A DNA stretch of 64,000 bases from Draconibacterium halophilum (GTDB lineage Bacteria > Bacteroidota > Bacteroidia > Bacteroidales > Prolixibacteraceae): positions 3,823,501-3,887,500 of the forward strand of contig NZ_CP048409.1 in assembly GCF_010448835.1 (NCBI RefSeq), given 5' to 3'. The notes beneath the pieces were generated by a model. The model saw nothing but the letters and a program-made list of their open reading frames with translations. It was not told where the DNA came from and ran no database searches. This document shows positions 1 through 9,062 of this stretch, one piece after another (position 1 is the first letter of the stretch; every line of letters starts with the position of its first letter). A program made the position numbers and the translations under genes.

Positions 1-1004
1 ACCGGATCCCAGTGTTTTTCGTAACCAGCCTCTTCAGTAAAATCAGTTAATAAAACGGAATAGGAAGTTCCTCCGCTTATCGGGCCGGTATTGGGTTGAT
101 ACAAACCTGTGTCCTCAGGTGGAACACCTGTCCAGCCTCTACCGTAAAATGCTGCACCAATAACAATCTGATTTGGGTCGACACCTTTTTCCACACAAAA
201 CCGGATAATTTCTTCGGCTGATTGTGGCTCCCACAAATCTTCTCCTTCCGGTAATTCAGCATTTTGTATCGTCATGGCCACACCGAGTGGTGATTGCTCA
301 ATGTCTGCCAGCGACCGGTGCCCCAATGCCGTATGATGTGTAGCAAACTTTGTTGCGCCACCTGCCTGATCATAGGTCATTACGTTCATATAATCAACAT
401 ATTTCATCACCTCCAATAATTCTACATTTTTATAATAGCGCTTCCATCCGGCTGAGGCAAATGTTAGTATTTGCGGGCGATCAAGCTGGTCCAGCGCTTC
501 ACGCAGTCCTTTCATTAAAAGGGTAAAGTTTTCCTTATCCTCGGGGCGTGCTTTTGTTCCTCCCGCCGGAATTGCCGGGTACTCCCAGTCAATATCTACT
601 CCATCCAACTGGTACTTCTCAATAAAATCGATGGTACTGCTTATGAATTTCGATCGGCTTTCTTTGGTGAACACTGCATCCGAAAAACCATCGGCAGTCC
701 AGCCGCCACAAGCAATCATCACTTTTAACTGCGGATGCTTTTCTTTTTGTGCTACCAGCTGTTTCAAAATCCCATCCGATTCCGCATTACGAAACTGCAT
801 TTCGCCATCAATAACTTTGCTGAAACTAAAAATAATGTGGGTTAACTGCTCCAACGGTAACTGATCGGGCATATAACCCTCGCGCGGAACATAGTATGCC
901 ATAATATTAATAGGTACATCTGTTTTTTCTATTTTTGTTGACTTTTGCGATTCGCAGGAAACAAAAAATATACAGGCAATTAAAATTGAAATTAACTTGT
1001 TCAT
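1..1004 (-). CDS. GH18 chitinase-like lipoprotein, cut by the left edge
   Basis: The reading frame is open from an ATG at 1004 to the left edge, so the C-terminus is missing. The N-terminus is a lipoprotein signal (MNKLISILIACIFFVSC), so the protein is probably anchored to a membrane and acts outside the cytoplasm. The motif DGVDIDWEYP at residues 134-143 is the GH18 active-site signature DGxDxDxE, with E141 as the expected acid. The last visible residues (GYEKHWDP) resemble the tyrosine-tryptophan segment late in GH18 domains, so little is probably lost. GH18 enzymes cut chitin or other beta-1,4-GlcNAc glycans; the substrate here is not determined. It is divergent from the GH92 gene, with 83 bp between the starts. 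Confidence 0.9.
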   Translation of the reverse strand, partial: MNKLISILIACIFFVSCESQKSTKIEKTDVPINIMAYYVPREGYMPDQLPLEQLTHIIFSFSKVIDGEMQFRNAESDGILKQLVAQKEKHPQLKVMIACGGWTADGFSDAVFTKESRSKFISSTIDFIEKYQLDGVDIDWEYPAIPAGGTKARPEDKENFTLLMKGLREALDQLDRPQILTFASAGWKRYYKNVELLEVMKYVDYMNVMTYDQAGGATKFATHHTALGHRSLADIEQSPLGVAMTIQNAELPEGEDLWEPQSAEEIIRFCVEKGVDPNQIVIGAAFYGRGWTGVPPEDTGLYQPNTGPISGGTSYSVLLTDFTEEAGYEKHWDP

Positions 1005-1044
1005 GATAATTTAGGTTTTCGATAAACTGGCATAAAGATATGTT

Positions 1045-1052
1045 TATATTTG
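1045..1052 (+). promoter_or_regulatory. Candidate -7 element of the GH92 gene
   Basis: TATATTTG matches the Bacteroidota -7 consensus TAnnTTTG and lies 36 bp before the GH92 ATG. I do not see a matching -33 TTTG at the right distance, so this is tentative. Confidence 0.4.
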
Positions 1053-1087
1053 CACTTTGTAAAATATTTAAAAACTAACGGCAAAAA

Positions 1088-3325
1088 ATGAATATTCTAA
1101 AAAAGATAATCCTTCAGCTTTTCGCATTCTTATTTTGTGTATTTACCCTATCTGCACAAACTCCGGCTGATTGGGTAAACCCTTTTATCGGGACAACCAA
1201 CTACGGAACGACCAATCCTGGCGCTGTAGTTCCGCGAGGAATGGTGTCGGTAGTACCGTTTAACGTAAGCGGTAACTCTCCGTTAAATGCTCGCGACAAA
1301 GATGACGGCTGGTGGTCGACGCCCTACTCGTGGGATAATAAATATTTTACCGGCTACTCGCACGTCAACCTAAGTGGTGTTGGCTGCCCCGAGTTAGGTG
1401 TTATTCTTTTGATGCCAACCACTGGCGAAGTAAACGGCGACCACCGCAAATACGGATCAGAAATGAGTGAACAGGTGGCTCATCCCGGCTACTATTCCAC
1501 CTATTTAAATAAATACGATATCAAAACGGAAGTGTCGGCAAGCGAAAGAACAGGCATTAGCCGCTTTACTTTCCCGGCCGGGCAATCCAACATTTTGATC
1601 GATCTTGGCAACGGTTTGACCAACGAAAGTGGTGCCTCCATAAAAATCATAAACGATCACGAGATTGAAGGCTGGCGAATGACCGGAACTTTCTGTTATA
1701 ACGACGGCACCGAACGCCCCGTATATTTTGTAGCGCGTTTTAGCCAACCCGCCGAAGAATTTGGCGTATGGAAAAAAATGCCAAAAATGGGGCATGAAGC
1801 AGCATGGTCGGCAACCAGTAATAAAATAAAATACTACAAAGATTTCAAGGCTGAAATGGCTGGCGACAGCATTGGCAGCTGGTTTACTTTTAACACCAAA
1901 GCCAACGACGAAATTCTGGTTGAAGTGGGGATTTCGTACGTCAGCATTGATAATGCACGACTGAATTTAAATCACGAAACGAACAATTTCGATTTTGAAG
2001 CCACACGAAAACAAGCTGAAGATAAGTGGAACAAAGCACTTTCGAAGATTACTGTTGAAGGAGGAAATGATGATCAGAAAACAGTTTTCTACACCGGTTT
2101 GTATCACATTCAGATTCATCCAAATATTTTAAGCGATGTAAATGGCCAGTATCCGGCCATGGAATCGTTTGAGATAAAAGCACATCCCAACGGCGAGCGC
2201 TACACCACATTTTCGTTGTGGGACACTTACCGAAATGTTCATCCGTTTATGAGTTTGGTTTTTCCGCAGCAGCAATTAAATGTGGTGCAATCGATTATAG
2301 AAATGTACGACGAGAGTGGCTGGCTGCCACGTTGGGAGCTAAACAGCACCGAAACGCATGTAATGGAAGGCGACCCGGCTATTCCGGTTCTTGTGGACAC
2401 CTGGTTCCGTGGCATCCGCGATTTTGACATTGAAAAAGCTTATGAAGCGATGTACAAATCGGCAACCACGCCCGGCACCGAAAACAAGCTTCGCCCGGAT
2501 ATTGACCATTATATTTCGCATGGTTATGTTCCGCTAATGGAACAGTACGACAACTCGGTATCGCATGCCTTGGAATATTACATTGCCGACTGGAACCTGG
2601 CTCAACTCGCAAAAGAGTTGGGTAAAGAAGATGATTACGAACGCTTTTTAAAACAATCGAAAGGCTACAAAAACTACTATGATAAAGAGTTTGAGATTAT
2701 CCGCCCGAAACTGGAAAATGGCGAATTCATGCCCGACTTTAATCCACGACAGGGCGAGAATTTTGAACCCAGCCCTGGTTTTCACGAAGGTAATGCCTAT
2801 CAATATACTTTTTGTGCCCATCAAGATATGGATGGTATGATAGCGCTGAACGGTGGCAAAAAAGAATTTGTAAAAAAACTACAGGCAATTTTCGATAATG
2901 GTCATTTTGATATGGCCAACGAACCCGATATTCACTACCCGTGGCTTTTTAACTATGTGAAAGGCGAAGAATGGCGTGCCCAAAAAGAACTGAACCGTTT
3001 AATGACTACCTACTTCAAAAATGCACCTAACGGACTGCCGGGCAACGATGATACCGGAACCATGTCGACCTGGATTGTTTATGCCATGATGGGCATTTAC
3101 CCGGTTCTGCCCGGTGATATGAATTATGCGCTCTCCACGCCTGTTTTTGACGAAGTGAAAATTCAACTGGATCCAAACTTTTATCCCGGACAAGAGCTCA
3201 CTATAAAGAAGACGGGCTCGGGCTATAATATAAGCAGCATTTCGTTAAACGGTAAAAAGCAAAAGTCTTTCTTTATCAACCATGCTGATTTGGGTAAGGG
3301 GGGTGTTTTAGAAATTAAGCACTAA
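1088..3325 (+). CDS. GH92 alpha-mannosidase, secreted
   Basis: This 745-residue protein has a Sec signal peptide (about residues 1-24, ending SAQ) and the full GH92 layout. The N-terminal beta-sandwich opens with DWVNPFIGTTNYGTTNPGAV, typical of the family. The (alpha/alpha)6 catalytic domain holds LWDTYR (W378-D379) and GNDDTG (652-657), the conserved acidic motif linked to the general base. GH92 enzymes are calcium-dependent inverting exo-mannosidases that trim alpha-mannosides, including N-glycans. The signal peptide points to the periplasm or cell surface. With the divergent GH18 gene it may form a small glycan-degrading locus, but no SusC/SusD pair is in view. Linkage specificity cannot be read from sequence. 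Confidence 0.93.
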   Translation: MNILKKIILQLFAFLFCVFTLSAQTPADWVNPFIGTTNYGTTNPGAVVPRGMVSVVPFNVSGNSPLNARDKDDGWWSTPYSWDNKYFTGYSHVNLSGVGCPELGVILLMPTTGEVNGDHRKYGSEMSEQVAHPGYYSTYLNKYDIKTEVSASERTGISRFTFPAGQSNILIDLGNGLTNESGASIKIINDHEIEGWRMTGTFCYNDGTERPVYFVARFSQPAEEFGVWKKMPKMGHEAAWSATSNKIKYYKDFKAEMAGDSIGSWFTFNTKANDEILVEVGISYVSIDNARLNLNHETNNFDFEATRKQAEDKWNKALSKITVEGGNDDQKTVFYTGLYHIQIHPNILSDVNGQYPAMESFEIKAHPNGERYTTFSLWDTYRNVHPFMSLVFPQQQLNVVQSIIEMYDESGWLPRWELNSTETHVMEGDPAIPVLVDTWFRGIRDFDIEKAYEAMYKSATTPGTENKLRPDIDHYISHGYVPLMEQYDNSVSHALEYYIADWNLAQLAKELGKEDDYERFLKQSKGYKNYYDKEFEIIRPKLENGEFMPDFNPRQGENFEPSPGFHEGNAYQYTFCAHQDMDGMIALNGGKKEFVKKLQAIFDNGHFDMANEPDIHYPWLFNYVKGEEWRAQKELNRLMTTYFKNAPNGLPGNDDTGTMSTWIVYAMMGIYPVLPGDMNYALSTPVFDEVKIQLDPNFYPGQELTIKKTGSGYNISSISLNGKKQKSFFINHADLGKGGVLEIKH

Positions 3326-3479
3326 AAAATAACAAATCGTTTTTTTGCACCTTGGATTTAGCCCGGTGGTTACAATTGGAATTCATGAAAAGGCCTAAGC
3401 GATTAAACTGAATTAAAGGCTAACGCCCATTCTTAGTGTTCATTCCTAAATAACAGCTCTGAATGACGGTGCAAAAACA

Positions 3480-3511
3480 AAAAAAGGGAAACCTTGCGGC
3501 TTCCCCTTTTC
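3480..3511 (-). terminator. Intrinsic terminator of the oxaloacetate decarboxylase operon
   Basis: On the reverse strand a stem (AAGGGGAAGCC with GGTTTCCCTT, one bulge and one wobble) closes on GCAA and is followed by a T run. It begins 20 bp after the oadB stop codon. Confidence 0.75.
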
Positions 3512-3530
3512 AAATTCTATATTATAACTA

Positions 3531-4736
3531 TTACATTAAGAACGAAATAAGCACACCTGCAGCAACAGCAGAGCCAATTACACCCGAAATGTTACTGGCC
3601 ATGCAATACTGCAAAATGTGGTTCTTTTTGTCGTATTTCAGCGCCAGCTCGTTAGCCACACGCGACGCCATTGGCACAGCACTCAATCCGGTTGCACCAA
3701 TAAGCGGGTTGATCTTTTTCTTGCTGAAAGTGTTTACCAGTTTTACCGCAAAAATACCTCCGGTAATTGATATGGCAAAGGCTACAAAACCTCCTACAAT
3801 AATACCCAGGGTTTTTGCCGACAGGAAAACTTCAGCAGTCATTGTTGCTCCAACGGTAAGACCAAGGAAAATGGTTGCGGTATTCATAATTGGTCCCTGT
3901 GCAGCATCGGCCAATCGACTTGTCGACGAACCAATCTCTTTTATCAGGTTACCAAACAACAGCATTCCCAACAGCGGCACCGACGACGGAACCAAAACGG
4001 CAGCCAATGTTCCCAAAGCAATAGGGAAAATAATTTTGGCAGCTTTCATATTCTTAATCTGAACTTTTGCCGGGTACTGTTTTTCCATTTGTTTCATGTT
4101 GATGGTAAACTCTTTTTTAGAGATAAACAACTTTGAAACCAGGGGAACAATAACAGGCACCAGGGCCATGTAAGAATAAGCAGCAATAGCGATTGGTCCG
4201 AGCAAATGCGGAGCCAGTTTAATGGTTGTGTAAATGGCAGTTGGGCCATCGGCACCACCAATAATACCAAGCGAAGCAGCTTCTTTAGGTGTAAAACCAA
4301 CAGCAATGGCTCCCAACAAGATGGTAAAAATACCAATCTGTGCAGCGGCACCAAATAATGCCAGTTTCAGGTTACGCAACATCGGACCAAAGTCGGTTAA
4401 TACACCAACACCCATAAAAATTACAGGAGGTAGCAAACCGGTTTTAATCAGCGAATAATACAGGTAATTCATAATCCCGTATTCGTGCGCAATTTCAAAT
4501 AGGTTCATATATCGGTGTCCTTCCAGCTCAATCAGTTCGGGGTCGACAACTCCCATTTGTCCCCCCGGAAAGTTGGCCAGCAACACACCAAATGCTATCG
4601 GAATAAGCAACAAGGGTTCGTACCCTTTCTTTATCCCGAGATACAGCAACACAAACGAAATCGCCCACATTATTAATGTTTGCCAGGTGATCTCGCCAAG
4701 CGCGGTCATGTTAAACAGTTCTGATAAAATATCCAT
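3531..4736 (-). CDS. oadB: Oxaloacetate decarboxylase beta subunit, Na+ pump
   Basis: This 401-residue polytopic membrane protein carries the GGADGPTAIYTT motif of the beta subunits of sodium-pumping biotin decarboxylases (oxaloacetate, methylmalonyl-CoA and glutaconyl-CoA types). In this family the beta subunit decarboxylates carboxybiotin and couples that to Na+ export; the Asp of GGADGP is the one tied to Na+ binding. It is the last gene of a reverse-strand operon, 9 bp after the alpha subunit, which has an oxaloacetate/pyruvate-type carboxyltransferase domain and so sets the substrate. Length is normal for the family. Confidence 0.94.
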   Translation of the reverse strand: MDILSELFNMTALGEITWQTLIMWAISFVLLYLGIKKGYEPLLLIPIAFGVLLANFPGGQMGVVDPELIELEGHRYMNLFEIAHEYGIMNYLYYSLIKTGLLPPVIFMGVGVLTDFGPMLRNLKLALFGAAAQIGIFTILLGAIAVGFTPKEAASLGIIGGADGPTAIYTTIKLAPHLLGPIAIAAYSYMALVPVIVPLVSKLFISKKEFTINMKQMEKQYPAKVQIKNMKAAKIIFPIALGTLAAVLVPSSVPLLGMLLFGNLIKEIGSSTSRLADAAQGPIMNTATIFLGLTVGATMTAEVFLSAKTLGIIVGGFVAFAISITGGIFAVKLVNTFSKKKINPLIGATGLSAVPMASRVANELALKYDKKNHILQYCMASNISGVIGSAVAAGVLISFLM

Positions 4737-4745
4737 AAAACCGAT

Positions 4746-6623
4746 TTATGACAATTGTACCAAAACATCGTCTTCATCCACACTGTCGCCATTGGCTTTT
4801 AAAATGCCAACCACTGTTCCTTCGCTCTCAGCAACAATAGCGTTGTAGGTTTTCATCGATTCGATATAACAAATCAAATCACCCTCTTTTACTTTGTCGC
4901 CAACTGTAAGCGCGGTTTCCGATGTATCTTTTGTTAACATGAATTTTCCTTCCAGCGGAGCAATCACCTCTGAAGCGATGCTGCCGTTCACTGCCGGGGC
5001 AGCTTCTTCTTTTGCAGGAGCAGAACTCGTAGCTTCAGGAGCAGCTTCAGTACCATCGTAGCTAACGCCTACTTTAAATTTCTCGCCATTCACATCAATC
5101 ACCATCGATTTTGGCTCGAATACACCGGCAGGAACTTCAACTACCTGTGGTTTTGGCTCTGCAGCAGCTTTCTTCTCTGCCAGGTCGGCTTCAAAATCAG
5201 CTTTTGCTTTACCCGATTTGTAAGCGCGGTATTGCTCGGGGTGCATAGCCAGTTCGAATAACTCTTCGTCGTCCTGACCATAATCCCAACCATTGTCGTC
5301 CATTTCTTTCTTGAACACATCAAGGTTATCAGGATACTGCTCTTGTGGAACGCCGGTAAAGAATTCCTTTCCTTTTTCTTTGGCCAGCTCAATAATCTCA
5401 GGAGCTAATTCTCCCGGAAGTTTTCCTGATTTACCGATGATCATATCCCAGATGTTATCGGCAATCATACTCCAGCGCTCGCGTCCTTTAATTACCTGCA
5501 ACACGTTCATCAATGCCAGGTTTTTCACGTACTGACTAAATGGAGTTACCAATGGTGGGTAACCTAATTTAGGCCATATATATTCTACTTCCTCAAACAG
5601 TTTTATCAGCAGATCGTCCTGCGATAAGGTTGGTTTATTGCGTTTTGTCAGCCATTTGTTCAGGCTCTCGAGGTTGTTATCCAGGTCAGCCATCAAACTA
5701 CCCATCATTCCGCCAGGAAGACCTGAACCAATCAACAATGAGTTCATGTGACGGTTTTTTGGGTTGATATAATAGCCAAGGAAATCGTCGATAAACTCCT
5801 GGGTCATCGCGCGAACTTCCATGTACGCTTTCATGTTTACCTCTTTTACGGCATAACCGGCATCTTTTAACATACCCTGAACGGCCAGTACATCGGCGTG
5901 ACCGGTACCCCACGAAAGTGGTTCCATAGCAACGTCAACATAATCAACTCCGGCTCGTGCAGCCTCTAAAATACTTGCCATTGAGAAACCAGGACCAGAG
6001 TGACCGTGGTACTGAACAGTAGTTTTAGGATGTGCTGTTTTTATGTTTTTGATGATTTTTCCGATGAAAGCAGGACGGCCAATACCAGCCATATCTTTTA
6101 CACAAATCTCGTCGGCACCCATTTCAATTAGCGTGTTGGCCAGATTAGTATAATATTCTACCGTGTGCACTTCCGAAATGGTTAAACTCAACGCTGCCTG
6201 CGAAATCATTCCTCCTTCTTTGGCAAACTTAATTGAGTTTTCAAGGTTTCGCGGATCGTTCAATCCACAGAACGAACGGGCAATATCTGTACCCTGTAAT
6301 TTCTTTACTTTAAACATCAGCTTACGAACATCGGCAGGAACCGGGCTCATACGAATACCGTTCAAAGCACGCTCTAACATGTGTGTTTGAATGCCGGCAT
6401 CGTTAAAAGGCTGTGTCCATCTGCGGTTGGCAATGTTTGGATTTTCGCCAAATAAAAGGTTGATCTGTTCGAATCCACCACCGTTGGTCTCGACCCTGTC
6501 GAAACATCCCATATCGATTATTGCAGGTGCAACTTTTTCCAGTTGTTCTACTTTGGGAACGTATTTCCCTGAAGATTGCCACATATCTCTATACAGCAAG
6601 CTAAATTTAATCTCCTTCTTCAT
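4746..6623 (-). CDS. oadA: Oxaloacetate decarboxylase alpha subunit with biotin carrier domain
   Basis: This 625-residue protein begins with a pyruvate/oxaloacetate-type carboxyltransferase TIM barrel. Visible landmarks are the early YRDMWQSSGKY block, SFCGLND, CVKDMAGIGRP and the metal-site segment QYHGHSGPG. A conserved PycB/OadA middle domain follows, then an Ala/Pro/Glu-rich linker (about 500-545), and a C-terminal biotinyl domain. The biotin-accepting lysine is K591 in ESMKTYN, a variant of the usual AMKM. The protein moves CO2 from oxaloacetate to biotin, giving pyruvate and carboxybiotin for the beta subunit. It is the central gene of the oadG-oadA-oadB operon. Confidence 0.95.
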   Translation of the reverse strand: MKKEIKFSLLYRDMWQSSGKYVPKVEQLEKVAPAIIDMGCFDRVETNGGGFEQINLLFGENPNIANRRWTQPFNDAGIQTHMLERALNGIRMSPVPADVRKLMFKVKKLQGTDIARSFCGLNDPRNLENSIKFAKEGGMISQAALSLTISEVHTVEYYTNLANTLIEMGADEICVKDMAGIGRPAFIGKIIKNIKTAHPKTTVQYHGHSGPGFSMASILEAARAGVDYVDVAMEPLSWGTGHADVLAVQGMLKDAGYAVKEVNMKAYMEVRAMTQEFIDDFLGYYINPKNRHMNSLLIGSGLPGGMMGSLMADLDNNLESLNKWLTKRNKPTLSQDDLLIKLFEEVEYIWPKLGYPPLVTPFSQYVKNLALMNVLQVIKGRERWSMIADNIWDMIIGKSGKLPGELAPEIIELAKEKGKEFFTGVPQEQYPDNLDVFKKEMDDNGWDYGQDDEELFELAMHPEQYRAYKSGKAKADFEADLAEKKAAAEPKPQVVEVPAGVFEPKSMVIDVNGEKFKVGVSYDGTEAAPEATSSAPAKEEAAPAVNGSIASEVIAPLEGKFMLTKDTSETALTVGDKVKEGDLICYIESMKTYNAIVAESEGTVVGILKANGDSVDEDDVLVQLS

Positions 6624-6759
6624 TTCTGATTATTTTTGGTTTATTGGATAAATACGATACCGTTTACTTCTTCACCGTTTTTTTCCTTCGTTTGCTCTAT
6701 TCTGTCTGGTTTCTCGAATCGCCTCCACGGAATAGGTTTCGGAAGTTGATATCAGTTAA

Positions 6760-7014
6760 CTATTCACTCATTTTCTCTACCGATGTAACACTGCCTTTTC
6801 CTTTGGTAGTAATTTGAACAGCCGAAACAATGGCTGCCAGCTTCGATGGATTAATCTCGCTTTGCGACGACCCAGAAGAAGTCGGGTTCTCGACAACAGC
6901 AACTGCAAAACGATTGGTAATCCGAATAATTAGGTTTCCTAAAACCACCACCATAATGAGGATAAAAAAAACGGTGCTCATGCCCGTTAGCATCAATTTT
7001 AAAGCTTCGTTCAT
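6760..7014 (-). CDS. oadG: Oxaloacetate decarboxylase gamma-type subunit
   Basis: This 84-residue protein has one N-terminal membrane helix (about residues 8-30, VFFILIMVVVLGNLII) and a short polar tail. It fits the OadG family, whose small subunit anchors the alpha subunit to the membrane pump. It is the first gene of the operon, 136 bp ahead of oadA. The call rests more on position, size and topology than on sequence, because these subunits are poorly conserved. Confidence 0.8.
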   Translation of the reverse strand: MNEALKLMLTGMSTVFFILIMVVVLGNLIIRITNRFAVAVVENPTSSGSSQSEINPSKLAAIVSAVQITTKGKGSVTSVEKMSE

Positions 7015-7606
7015 ATTTTGGATTTTGTTTAAATTGATTTTTTAAGCTTGCAAATATATATTTCATTATCACATAGCGATTCGAATAACTTACGATTTGA
7101 CTTTTTTTGGCAGTTTTAAATATCATTTTGAAAGTTAAAATAAAGAAATAATTCTTTTTACATATATAAATAGTTAAATATTAACAAGTTATAAACGCTT
7201 AAAAAAACAGGAAGCTATCACCTGCTTTACAACATAAATATCAGGCAGTTAACATTAAGGTTAGATTTGAATCAATTTTTGTGTAAAAAATACACATTCA
7301 TAAAATAACTGAATTTCAGACCTGATTATCCACATTTCGCATTAACATGCGAATTCAAAAAATATGAGTTTAGGAAAAAACAATTGATGCGAATAAACAG
7401 TTTTACCGAATTTCTGTAATCATCAAAATTAATGTACCTTTGCACCGGATTTTAGATTTAAGAATTATTGATCTGCCTCCTAATCCCCGCCTTAGGATAT
7501 TTTGACTTTTTTTAAATCTCATTTCTTAATAGTAAATTTTTTTAAATCGCTGCTGATATTTATTAAATTCGAGGTCAGTAAGCTAAAATCATTATTAAAA
7601 AACTAT
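7015..7606. other. Long AT-rich spacer between oadG and the cold-shock gene
   Basis: It holds the promoters of two divergent units and no credible gene. The cold-shock side contains TACCTTTG at 7435-7442, leaving a leader of about 160 nt before the ATG at 7607. That leader includes a short hairpin (CCTAA with TTAGG, near 7480-7497). Confidence 0.5.
7435..7442 (+). promoter_or_regulatory. Candidate -7 element for the cold-shock gene
   Basis: TACCTTTG matches TAnnTTTG exactly. A partial -33 (TTTC at 7411-7414) lies 20 nt upstream. If used, it implies an unusually long untranslated leader, a feature known for many cold-shock mRNAs. Confidence 0.5.
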
Positions 7607-8059
7607 ATGGGAAGATCGAAAGAAACATTTGGTAAAAAAGAAGTACGAAAAAAACAAGCAAAAAAGAGAAAAGAGAAAGAAGCAAAGAGACTCGCCAGAA
7701 AAGATTCTGATACAAATTCGAACCTTGACGATATGATTGCCTACGTTGATGAGTTTGGAAATATTACTGATACCCCTCCAGACGAAACACAAAAGGAAAA
7801 AGTTAAAGCTGAAGATATTGACGTCAGCGTGCCAAAAGGTGGTTATGGAGAAGATGAACCAAGAGAAAAACAAGGCGTGGTTACTTTCTTTAACGATCAA
7901 AAAGGATACGGGTTTATTCGCAATTTGTCGAACAACCAAAATATTTTTGTTCATATAAACGAAGTAGATGGCGAGATAAAAGAAGGCAACCGTGTTACGT
8001 ACGAAGAAGGACAAGGCCCCAAAGGACCTGCTGCTATGAACGTTAAGCAGTCTAAATAA
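7607..8059 (+). CDS. Cold-shock-domain RNA-binding protein with basic N-terminus
   Basis: I chose the ATG at 7607 (MGRSKETFGKKEVRKK), giving 150 residues; an upstream in-frame start would add 35 residues encoded by the AT-rich leader. Residues 1-35 are very lysine-rich, followed by an acidic linker. A C-terminal cold-shock domain (about 90-147) contains RNP1 (KGYGFI) and RNP2 (NIFVHI), so it should bind single-stranded RNA or DNA. This basic-tail plus CSD architecture is common in Bacteroidota. The next gene, a predicted NYN RNase, starts 49 bp downstream, so an RNA-handling unit is plausible. Confidence 0.88.
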   Translation: MGRSKETFGKKEVRKKQAKKRKEKEAKRLARKDSDTNSNLDDMIAYVDEFGNITDTPPDETQKEKVKAEDIDVSVPKGGYGEDEPREKQGVVTFFNDQKGYGFIRNLSNNQNIFVHINEVDGEIKEGNRVTYEEGQGPKGPAAMNVKQSK

Positions 8060-8108
8060 TCTGTTCAATAAAAATAAAAGGTAACTTTTACCAAAAACGG
8101 TTTACAAG

Positions 8109-8846
8109 ATGGGAAAAGATTTAAAGTTAGCGGTACTAATCGATGGCGACAACATTCCATCTGCATACGTGAAAGAAATGATGGAAGAGATTGCTAAATA
8201 TGGCAATCCTACCATTAAACGTATTTATGGCGACTGGACCAGACCCGGTTTAAACAAATGGAAAAACCTTTTGCTCGACAATGCCATAACACCTATACAG
8301 CAATACGGCTACACCATCGGTAAAAATGCTACCGACTCGGCAATGATTATTGATGCCATGGATATCCTTTACAGCGAAAAAGTAAATGGATTTTGCCTGG
8401 TATCGAGCGACAGCGATTTTACCCGTCTGGCTACCCGTTTGCGCGAAGCCGGCATGCATGTTATTGGCATTGGCGAGAAAAAAACGCCGGATCCGTTTAT
8501 CGTTTCGTGCGACCGCTTTATTTACATCGAGATCCTGAAAAGCCGCTCAAAAGAAAATGAAACTTCTTCCACCAGCAAAACAGAGAAAAAAGGCGTAGAC
8601 AAAGTAACACCAAAAGTTATTCGTCTTATTTCGAAAACAATATCGGATCTGGCCGACGACGACGGGTGGGCTTTCCTGGGCGATGTGGGAAGTTTATTGC
8701 AAAAGAAACAACCTAATTTCGATTCCAGAAACTACGGTTTTGAAAAACTTACGCCACTGATCGACTCAACAGGGATGTTTGAAATTGATCAACGCGTTGG
8801 CCAGGGAAAATACAAATTGATGTATGTTCGGAATAAGAAGCGGTAG
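8109..8846 (+). CDS. NYN (PIN-like) ribonuclease with C-terminal LOTUS/OST-HTH-like domain
   Basis: This 245-residue protein opens with an NYN/LabA-type domain. LIDGDNIPS (residues 10-18) and SSDSDFTRL supply the acidic residues expected to bind a divalent metal. After a charged linker (about 150-165) the C-terminal part (FLGDVGSLLQKKQPNFDSRNYG) looks like an OST-HTH/LOTUS RNA-binding fold. The family is thought to act on RNA; its targets are unknown. It lies directly after the cold-shock-domain gene on the same strand. Confidence 0.85.
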   Translation: MGKDLKLAVLIDGDNIPSAYVKEMMEEIAKYGNPTIKRIYGDWTRPGLNKWKNLLLDNAITPIQQYGYTIGKNATDSAMIIDAMDILYSEKVNGFCLVSSDSDFTRLATRLREAGMHVIGIGEKKTPDPFIVSCDRFIYIEILKSRSKENETSSTSKTEKKGVDKVTPKVIRLISKTISDLADDDGWAFLGDVGSLLQKKQPNFDSRNYGFEKLTPLIDSTGMFEIDQRVGQGKYKLMYVRNKKR

Positions 8847-9062
8847 AAAGATTTAGGTCGATACAGAATGATTTTAAGATTGAAATAGGTTGATTTAAGA
8901 ATCAGGTTTCGAGCTTCGAAAACTGTGACTCGCAACGAATGAAGCTTTGAGCACTTTTCTCTGAAAACTTGTAACAGATTTCTCGCTTCGCTTCGAAATG
9001 ACAGCAACTTTTACCTCCTAACTATTGCTTTTCCACCTTTGCTTTGTGCCTTTTCCTTACTG

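Noticed and set aside
8789..9007. A 72-residue reverse frame and an AT/CTTCG-rich stretch (8900-9005) that looked like an intergenic repeat
   Set aside because: The frame overlaps the NYN gene end, and I could not find a second copy of the stretch in the window.
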